Shown: piece by piece, positions 57,261-64,000 of the stretch
Layout: each line of letters starts with the position of its first letter
Numbering within the stretch: the first letter of the stretch is position 1
From: Burkholderiales bacterium
Lineage (GTDB): Bacteria > Pseudomonadota > Gammaproteobacteria > Burkholderiales > SG8-39
Length of the DNA stretch: 64,000 nucleotides
Direction: 5' to 3'
Assembly: GCA_017880775.1 (NCBI GenBank)
Contig: JADGRQ010000018.1
Location: 1 to 64,000, forward strand
Notes under the pieces: generated by a model
Database searches by the model: none
What the model saw: only the letters and a program-made list of their open reading frames with translations
What the model was told of the DNA's origin: nothing
Program-made: the position numbers and the translations under genes

Positions 57261-58580
57261 TCAGGCGCTGCGGGCCAGTTGCGCGGCAGCCACCACGCGC
57301 CGCGCCGGAAAGCGCGCGCGGAAACGGCTGCCCTTGCCGGGTTCGCTTTCGATCTCGAGCGCTGCGTCGTGGCGCGCGAGCGCGTGCTTGACGATCGCCA
57401 GGCCGAGGCCCGTGCCGCCGGTCTCGCGCGAGCGCCCGCGGTCCACGCGGTAGAAACGCTCGGTGAGCCGCGGAATGTGCTCCTTCTCGATGCCGATGCC
57501 GGAATCCTCGACGGCGAATTCGGCGCCGCCTGCGTCTGCGCTCCAGACCAGGCGCACCTCGCCGCCCTCGGGGGTATAGCGGATCGCGTTGGAGACCAGG
57601 TTGCCGAAGGCGCTCGTCAGCTCGCTTTCGACACCGAGCAGATCGTATTCGCCTTGCGCCGCGAGCATGATCCGGTGCTGGCCGCCCGACAGCGCCTCGG
57701 CATCTGCCTTCAGCTTGGCGAGCAGCGGCCGCATCCTCACCTGCTCGTCGCTCGGGCGCGGCGCCGTCTCGAGGGTGGACAGCGTGAGGAGGTCTTCGAC
57801 GATGCGCTCCATGCGGCGCGACTGCTCGGACATCAGCGTCAGGTATTCGGTGCGCTGGCCCGGGTCGAGCTTCAGTTCGCGCACGGTTTCTAGGAAGCCC
57901 GACAGTACCGTGAGCGGCGTGCGCAGTTCGTGCGACACGTTGGCGACGAAGTCGCGCCGCATGCGGTCGAGCCGTTCGGCCTGGGTCACGTCCTTGACGT
58001 GCATCAGCCGCTCGTTCTGGCCATAGGGGATGATCTGCACCTGCAGCGCGAGATCTTCTCCGCGATCGGCGCGCAGCGCCAGAGGCTGTGTGAAATCCGC
58101 GATGTCGAGATAGGACTGCAAGGCGGGTTCGCGCAGCAGGTGATTGATCGGCTGCCCTACGTCGCCGGGGAAATGCAGTCCCAGTTGCCGTTCCGCTGTC
58201 TCGTTGCACCACTGGATCCGGTTGCGCGCGTCGAGGATCACCACGCCGTCGGTGAGCGCCTGCCCGGCGAGGCGAAACCGCTCGAGCGCGCGGTCGCGTT
58301 CGCGCAACTGCCAGTCGCGGCCGCGTTCGTGCCGGTAGAGCTGCGCCAACAGGTCGTCCCAGTAGCCTTTGCCTTCCGGCACGGCGCCGGCAGAGGGCTC
58401 GACCAGCCACCGGGCGAGTTTTGCGAGATGACTGACGTGATAGACGACTTGTGCGAGCAGCGCGGCGCTGAAAAACGCCCAACCGTAGGCCGCTCGAGTT
58501 ACTGCGCCGACGGCCAACGCAATCGTCCCGGCCGCGAGGACGTAAAGGACTGCTCTTGAAATAGGCGAGTTCGCTGGCAT
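57261..58580 (-). CDS. phoR: phosphate regulon sensor histidine kinase
   Basis: FVANVSHELRTPLTVLSGFLETV H-box, GTGLGLAIVKHALARH G-box, adjacent to phoB/pst. Confidence 0.93.
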   Translation of the reverse strand: MPANSPISRAVLYVLAAGTIALAVGAVTRAAYGWAFFSAALLAQVVYHVSHLAKLARWLVEPSAGAVPEGKGYWDDLLAQLYRHERGRDWQLRERDRALERFRLAGQALTDGVVILDARNRIQWCNETAERQLGLHFPGDVGQPINHLLREPALQSYLDIADFTQPLALRADRGEDLALQVQIIPYGQNERLMHVKDVTQAERLDRMRRDFVANVSHELRTPLTVLSGFLETVRELKLDPGQRTEYLTLMSEQSRRMERIVEDLLTLSTLETAPRPSDEQVRMRPLLAKLKADAEALSGGQHRIMLAAQGEYDLLGVESELTSAFGNLVSNAIRYTPEGGEVRLVWSADAGGAEFAVEDSGIGIEKEHIPRLTERFYRVDRGRSRETGGTGLGLAIVKHALARHDAALEIESEPGKGSRFRARFPARRVVAAAQLARSA

Positions 58581-58638
58581 CGGTAGCTCCGCCGCGCGGG
58601 AATTATCTCACGCCGCGAAGGGTGACACGGCGACCGGC

Positions 58639-59361
58639 TCAGCCGCGGCGGAAGCGGTATCCGGTGCCGCGCACCGTTTCGATCAGCTCGTCGTGGCCGG
58701 TGGCCGAGAGCGCCATCCGCAGGCGGCGGATATGCACGTCGACGGTGCGTTCCTCGAGGAACACGTGATCACCCCAGACCTCGTCGAGCAACTGCGTACG
58801 GTTATAGACACGCTCCGGGTGCGACATTAAGAAATGCAGCATCCGGAACTCCGTCGGTCCGAGATCCAGGGGTTTGCGGTCGCCGGTCACGCGTCGCGTC
58901 GCGGGGTTGAGCTCGAGCCCGCCGATGCGGACCACGTCGTCGGTGAGCTGTGGCGCGCGCCGGCGCAGTACCGCCTTGATCCGCGCTGTGAGTTCCTTTG
59001 GCGAGAACGGCTTGGTGAGGTAATCGTCGGCGCCAGATTCGAGCCCAACGAGCTTGTCGCGCTCCTCGACCCGTGCGGTGACGAAGATGATCGAAAGGTC
59101 ACGCGTACGCGGCTGCGAGCGCAGCTTGCGGGCGAATGCGTCGCCCGCCTGGCCGGGCAGCATCCAGTCGAGCACCACGAGGTCGGGCAGCGCGCCGTTC
59201 AGGATCGTCTCGGCTTCCTCGGCGCTGTGCGCACAGGCCACTGCGTAACCGGCGTGCCGCAGGTTGACGGCGATCAGTTCCCGGATCGCGGGCTCGTCTT
59301 CGACGACCAGCACGCTGGCTCGGGCGCCGGCACCCGTTCTTGCTGCTTCGGTCGTCATCAT
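58639..59361 (-). CDS. phoB: phosphate regulon response regulator
   Basis: VLVVEDEPAIRELIAVNLRHAGY...LVVLDWMLPG...YLTKPFSPKEL; C-terminal Trans_reg_C. Confidence 0.94.
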   Translation of the reverse strand: MMTTEAARTGAGARASVLVVEDEPAIRELIAVNLRHAGYAVACAHSAEEAETILNGALPDLVVLDWMLPGQAGDAFARKLRSQPRTRDLSIIFVTARVEERDKLVGLESGADDYLTKPFSPKELTARIKAVLRRRAPQLTDDVVRIGGLELNPATRRVTGDRKPLDLGPTEFRMLHFLMSHPERVYNRTQLLDEVWGDHVFLEERTVDVHIRRLRMALSATGHDELIETVRGTGYRFRRG

Positions 59362-59458
59362 CCTGAAAGTATTCACGAGCCATGTTACGCCCGCATTGCA
59401 GCGATATGGTTGAGCTACGGATTGTACGTGCGGATCCCGGGGGACGCTGCGCCGGAGC

Positions 59459-59478
59459 CGTGTCACGGTCCTGTAACA
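59459..59478 (+). promoter_or_regulatory. candidate PHO box
   Basis: TGTCAC(59461) and TGTAAC(59472) direct repeats 11 bp apart between divergent phoB and pstS. Confidence 0.6.
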
Positions 59479-59534
59479 CTGGACTCCTAAACTGCGGCAT
59501 CTCGCATTTCACCGCCTGTCAAAGGAGTCATTTT

Positions 59535-60575
59535 ATGATGCTTATCAAGCCTCTTCGCGTGGCTGCCGCGGCGCTGTCCGTGGCCGCCATCAGCACAAGC
59601 GTGCTCGCCGCGGACATCACAGGCGCGGGCGCGACTTTCCCCTATCCGATCTACGCGAAGTGGGCGGACGCCTACAAGAAGGCGACCGGTAACGGGCTGA
59701 ATTACCAGTCGATCGGCTCGGGCGGGGGGATCAAGCAAATCACCGCCAAGACTGTCGACTTCGGCGCTTCCGACATGCCGATGAAGCCCGAGGACCTGAC
59801 GAAGGAAGGGCTCATACAATTCCCGGCGATCATGGGTGGAGATGTGCCGGTGTATAACCTCAAGAGCATCGCATCCGGCCAGATCAAGTTTACGGGGGAA
59901 CTGCTTGCGGACATCTACCTCGGCAAGGTTAAGAAGTGGAACGACCCGACGATCGTGGCGCTCAACCAGGACCTCAAGCTGCCCAACGAGTCGATTTCCG
60001 TCGTTCACCGCTCGGACGGGTCGGGTACGACATTCATCTGGGTGAACTATCTCTCCAAGATGAGCCCGGAGTGGAAGCAGAAGGTTGGCGAGGGCACCTC
60101 GGTGCAATGGCCAGTCGGCGTGGGCGGCAAGGGAAATGAGGGCGTGTCCGCATACGTTCAGCAAATCAACGGCGCGATCGGCTACGTCGAGTATGCGTAT
60201 GCCAAACAGAACAAGCTGGCCGTCGGCCAAGTGAGAAATCGCGACGGCAACTTCGTCATGCCGAACATAGACACTTTCAGGGCCGCTGCTGCGGGCGCGG
60301 ATTGGGCGAAAGCTCCGGGGATGTATGTGATCCTCACTGACCAACCGGGCAAGAACAGCTGGCCGATCAGCGGGGCTTCGTTCATTCTCATGCACAAGAC
60401 CCAGACCAAGGTCGACAACGCCAAGGAGGTTCTCAAGTTCTTCGACTGGTCATTCAAGAACGGCGACCAGATGGCGACCGACCTTGACTACGTGCCCATG
60501 CCGGATCCGGTGGTGAAGCTGATCGCGACGGCTTGGAAAGAGATCAAGGACCCATCGGGCAAGGCGCTGTACTGA
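59535..60575 (+). CDS. pstS: phosphate ABC transporter substrate-binding protein
   Basis: ADITGAGATFPYPIYAKWADAYKKATGNGLNYQSIGSGGGIKQI; RSDGSGTTFIW. Confidence 0.97.
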   Translation: MMLIKPLRVAAAALSVAAISTSVLAADITGAGATFPYPIYAKWADAYKKATGNGLNYQSIGSGGGIKQITAKTVDFGASDMPMKPEDLTKEGLIQFPAIMGGDVPVYNLKSIASGQIKFTGELLADIYLGKVKKWNDPTIVALNQDLKLPNESISVVHRSDGSGTTFIWVNYLSKMSPEWKQKVGEGTSVQWPVGVGGKGNEGVSAYVQQINGAIGYVEYAYAKQNKLAVGQVRNRDGNFVMPNIDTFRAAAAGADWAKAPGMYVILTDQPGKNSWPISGASFILMHKTQTKVDNAKEVLKFFDWSFKNGDQMATDLDYVPMPDPVVKLIATAWKEIKDPSGKALY

Positions 60576-60622
60576 AAGATGATCCGTTGCCTGACGGCGG
60601 CTTCAAGCCGGAAGGCAGGGAG

Positions 60623-60647
60623 GGGGGCGGTTACCGCCCCCTTTTTT
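60623..60647 (+). terminator. Rho-independent terminator/attenuator between pstS and pstC
   Basis: GGGGGCGG-TTA-CCGCCCCC-TTTTTT. Confidence 0.9.
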
Positions 60648-60693
60648 GTTGCTGTCTCCATTAATCTCGTAGAATCCCAGCCCGGTTAGACCG

Positions 60694-61713
60694 ATGAGTG
60701 CAATTCTGCAGTCTGGCATGACCGATGTCCGGCCCGTTGACATGATCGATTCCCGGCGTGATGGGCCGGAGCCGCGCAGGCGGCGTGCACAATGGATGGA
60801 CTTCGCGTTCGAGTCCGTCACCCGGGTGTTCGCGATCGTGGTGTTCGGAATTCTGATTGCGATCCTCGTCTCCCTCGTGATCGGCAGCGCCCTCAGCCTG
60901 GAAAAATACGGTCTTCGCTTCATCTGGGAATCCGACTGGGATCCGGTCAAGGAGAACTTCGGCGCATTGGTACCGATCTACGGAACCTTGATGACGTCGA
61001 TGATCGCAATGGTGATCGGCATTCCGGTGAGTTTCGGCATCGCGCTATTCCTTACCGAACTCTCGCCCGCGTGGCTGCGGCGGCCGCTTGGCACCGCAAT
61101 CGAACTGCTCGCAGCAATTCCGTCAATCATCTACGGCATGTGGGGGTTGTTCGTCTTCGCGCCGCTGTTCCAGTCGCACGTCCAACCCCTGCTGATCGAC
61201 GGGCTCGGTAGCTTGCCGGCGGTTGGTGGGCTGTTCGAGGGCCCGCCGTTCGGCATCGGCATGATGACCGCCGGCCTGATCCTGTCGATCATGGTGATTC
61301 CGTTCATTTCCGCGGTGATGCGGGACGTCTTCGAGCTGGTCCCGCCGATGATGAAGGAGTCCGCGTACGGTCTCGGCGCGACGACATGGGAGGTCGTCTG
61401 GAAAGTGGTGTTGCCCTATACGAAGGTGGGCGTCGTCGGCGGAATCATGCTTGGTCTTGGGCGGGCGCTGGGCGAGACGATGGCGGTGACGTTCGTGATC
61501 GGCAACGCGCACCGGCTTTCAGCGTCTCTGATGGCGCCCGGCAACAGTATCGCCTCCGCATTGGCCAACGAATTCACGGAAGCGGTCGGCGATCTCTACT
61601 ATTCGGCGCTGATCGAGCTGGGCCTGATCCTGTTCGTCATCACCACCATTGTCCTCGCGATTTCCAAATTTCTGCTGATGCGGCTTTCGCTTCGCGAGGG
61701 CACGCGCACCTAG
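60694..61713 (+). CDS. pstC: phosphate ABC transporter permease
   Basis: [16 protein letters not shown]; order in pst operon. Confidence 0.95.
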   Translation: MSAILQSGMTDVRPVDMIDSRRDGPEPRRRRAQWMDFAFESVTRVFAIVVFGILIAILVSLVIGSALSLEKYGLRFIWESDWDPVKENFGALVPIYGTLMTSMIAMVIGIPVSFGIALFLTELSPAWLRRPLGTAIELLAAIPSIIYGMWGLFVFAPLFQSHVQPLLIDGLGSLPAVGGLFEGPPFGIGMMTAGLILSIMVIPFISAVMRDVFELVPPMMKESAYGLGATTWEVVWKVVLPYTKVGVVGGIMLGLGRALGETMAVTFVIGNAHRLSASLMAPGNSIASALANEFTEAVGDLYYSALIELGLILFVITTIVLAISKFLLMRLSLREGTRT

Positions 61714-61722
61714 GATGAAGGC

Positions 61723-62580
61723 ATGAGCGCGATCAGCCCGGATAACAGCGTCTACGTTTCACGCAGGCGTCGCAATGTCGTGATGCTCAGCGTGTCATCG
61801 CTGGCGCTTGCGTTCGGCCTGTTCTGGCTGATATGGATCCTGTCCACGCTGCTCTACGAGGGAGGCAATGCGCTGGTGCGGTTGTCCCTGTATACGCAGA
61901 TGACGCCGCCGCCGGGCGCCGATGGCGGATTGGCGAACGCGATCCTCGGCAGCCTGATGATGGCCGCGATCGGCACGCTGATCGGCACTCCGACCGGGAT
62001 CCTTGCGGGGACCTATCTGGCCGAATATGGCAGGCAGGGTTGGCTGGCGTCGGCAACGCGATTCATCAACGACGTGCTGCTCTCGGCACCTTCCATCGTC
62101 ATCGGCCTGTTTGTTTACACGATCTACGTTGCCCAGGTCGGGCATTTCTCCGGCTGGGCCGGATCGATCGCACTGGCTCTGCTTGTAATACCGGTGGTCG
62201 TCAGAACGACCGACGACATGCTGAAGCTGGTGCCCAACAGCCTGCGCGAAGCGGCGGCCGCGCTCGGCTGCCCGACTTGGCGGATGATCATGTTCGTGAC
62301 CTACCGGGCAGCGCGCACCGGGATCGTCACCGGCGTGCTGCTCGCGGTGGCGCGCATCAGCGGCGAGACCGCGCCTCTGCTGTTCACCTCGCTGAACAAC
62401 CAGTTCTGGTCTCTCAACATGAACGCGCCAATGGCGAATCTGCCCGTCGTTATTTTCCAGTTCGCCATGAGCCCATACGACGACTGGCATCGCCTTGCGT
62501 GGGGCGGGGCGGCGCTGATTACGCTTGCGGTGCTGGCGCTCAATATCCTGGCGCGGGTGCTGTTCGGAAAGAATGCCTGA
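61723..62580 (+). CDS. pstA: phosphate ABC transporter permease
   Basis: [45 protein letters not shown]. Confidence 0.95.
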   Translation: MSAISPDNSVYVSRRRRNVVMLSVSSLALAFGLFWLIWILSTLLYEGGNALVRLSLYTQMTPPPGADGGLANAILGSLMMAAIGTLIGTPTGILAGTYLAEYGRQGWLASATRFINDVLLSAPSIVIGLFVYTIYVAQVGHFSGWAGSIALALLVIPVVVRTTDDMLKLVPNSLREAAAALGCPTWRMIMFVTYRAARTGIVTGVLLAVARISGETAPLLFTSLNNQFWSLNMNAPMANLPVVIFQFAMSPYDDWHRLAWGGAALITLAVLALNILARVLFGKNA

Positions 62581-62593
62581 GAAGAGGATTGCA

Positions 62594-63430
62594 ATGGAAG
62601 CGCAAGCCGCAGCAAGAACCCCGATCATGAAACCGTTCGTCACGGAGGCGCGGAGCGCTGTCGTGCCGGCTGATTCCGCTACCAAGCTGCAGGTTCGCAA
62701 CCTGAATTTTTACTACGGCAGTTTTCTCGCGCTGAAGTCGATCTCCTTGGACATTCCGGAAAAGCGGGTGACCGCGTTCATCGGTCCGTCGGGTTGCGGC
62801 AAGTCCACGCTGCTGCGGACCTTCAACCGGATGTACTCGCTTTATCCGGAGCAGCGCGCCGAGGGGGAAGTCATCATGGATGGCGAAAACCTGCTGACTT
62901 CGAAGCAGGATGTCTCGCTGATCCGCGCCAAGATCGGCATGGTGTTTCAGAAACCCACGCCTTTTCCGATGTCGATCTACGACAACATCGCATTCGGGGT
63001 GCGGCTGTTCGAGCGGCTGGGCAAGCGCGACATGGACGAGCGTGTCGAGTGGGCGCTGACCCGAGCGGCGCTGTGGAACGAGGCCAAGGACAAGCTGCAG
63101 CAGAGCGGCAACAGCCTGTCCGGTGGCCAGCAGCAGCGCCTGTGCATCGCGCGCGGCATCGCCATCAAGCCCGAGGTGCTGCTGCTCGACGAGCCCTGCT
63201 CCGCGCTCGACCCGATTTCCACCGGCAAAGTGGAGGAACTGATCCACGAACTGAAGCGCGACTACACAGTGGTCATCGTGACCCACAACATGCAGCAGGC
63301 GGCGCGCGTTTCAGACTACACTGCCTACATGTACCTCGGCGAGCTGATCGAATTCGACGTGACGGACACGCTCTTCATCAAGCCGAGTCGCAAGGAAACC
63401 GAGGACTACATCACCGGCCGATTCGGCTAG
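62594..63430 (+). CDS. pstB: phosphate ABC transporter ATP-binding protein
   Basis: [45 protein letters not shown]...[16 protein letters not shown]. Confidence 0.97.
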   Translation: MEAQAAARTPIMKPFVTEARSAVVPADSATKLQVRNLNFYYGSFLALKSISLDIPEKRVTAFIGPSGCGKSTLLRTFNRMYSLYPEQRAEGEVIMDGENLLTSKQDVSLIRAKIGMVFQKPTPFPMSIYDNIAFGVRLFERLGKRDMDERVEWALTRAALWNEAKDKLQQSGNSLSGGQQQRLCIARGIAIKPEVLLLDEPCSALDPISTGKVEELIHELKRDYTVVIVTHNMQQAARVSDYTAYMYLGELIEFDVTDTLFIKPSRKETEDYITGRFG

Positions 63431-63443
63431 GCGGGAGCGGAAC

Positions 63444-64000
63444 ATGATCACGACCGAACACCTTTCCAAGCAGTACGACGCCGACCTCGAAAGTCTTCGA
63501 TCACGCGTGCTCGAAATGGGCGGGCTGGTTGAAACGCAGATCCGCGGCGCGATCGAGTCCTTTACCGATGGCAACCAGGAACTGGCCGAGCGCGTGATCG
63601 TGGGCGACCACCAGGTGAACGGCTACGAGGTGAGCATCGACGATGCCTGCGGCCAGGTCATCGTCAAGCGCCAGCCTGCGGCGCGCGATCTGCGCCTGAT
63701 CATGGCGATCAGCAAGACCGTGACCGATCTCGAGCGGGTCGGCGACGAGGCCGAGAAGATCGCGCGCATGGCCAAGAGCATTCACGAGCGCGGCAGGATT
63801 CAGAACGAACGATTGCCAGAGATCCGGCACGTCTCAGATATTGCGGTCCGCATGCTGCGCCAGGCGCTCGACGCCTTCGCGCGGCTCGATGCCGCCGAGG
63901 CGGCACAGGTGGTGCGTCAGGACGCGGCAATCGACGCCGAGTTCCGCGCCATCCTGCGGCAACTGATCACCTACATGATGGAGGATCCGCGCACCATCTC
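63444..64000 (+). CDS. phoU: phosphate transport system regulator (partial, runs off window)
   Basis: MITTEHLSKQYDADLESLRSRVLEMGGLVETQI...SKTVTDLERVGDEAEKIARMA. Confidence 0.95.
   Translation, partial: MITTEHLSKQYDADLESLRSRVLEMGGLVETQIRGAIESFTDGNQELAERVIVGDHQVNGYEVSIDDACGQVIVKRQPAARDLRLIMAISKTVTDLERVGDEAEKIARMAKSIHERGRIQNERLPEIRHVSDIAVRMLRQALDAFARLDAAEAAQVVRQDAAIDAEFRAILRQLITYMMEDPRTI

Noticed and set aside
1-64000. CRISPR arrays, tRNA/rRNA genes, intact IS elements
   Set aside because: No regularly spaced repeats, cloverleaf-like tRNA segments or transposase ORFs were recognised on either strand

Overview
This is a 64 kb stretch of high-GC chromosome that looks betaproteobacterial (a DUF3567-type protein, a YdcH/DUF465-type protein and the pst-pho layout). 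It is densely packed with genes. I see no rRNA, tRNA, CRISPR array, intact transposase or prophage. Main blocks: a TSUP permease with a TIGR02186-type partner; a standalone BLUF photoreceptor; a MacA/LolD-like ABC exporter with two paralogous permeases; ChaN-PDZ plus an M1 peptidase; a hybrid peroxiredoxin-glutaredoxin; MarR/MFS genes; MetY and 3-hydroxybutyrate dehydrogenase; a PA0069-type radical SAM protein; a gor-led run of small genes; a NUDIX-MBL fusion; a GGDEF protein; a PLP ammonia-lyase coupled to a haloalkane dehalogenase; a six-gene ugp-like ABC operon carrying an EEP-family hydrolase and a class-C serine hydrolase; a degenerate S1C protease; a phosphotransferase/ACAD/GST cluster; and phoR-phoB divergent from pstSCAB-phoU, which is cut by the window end. 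The most interesting non-routine signals are: (1) an ORF-poor 0.5 kb gap at about 25.0-25.5 kb that appears to hold N-terminal remnants of two restriction/HNH-type nucleases plus strong inverted repeats; (2) an OxyR-like site upstream of the peroxiredoxin-glutaredoxin gene; (3) a predicted pseudoprotease; (4) the ugp-like operon with EEP and serine hydrolase; (5) dispersed REP-like palindromes and several precise palindromes. I did not find a clearly new multi-gene system. All family calls come from reading motifs and from memory; no searches were run.
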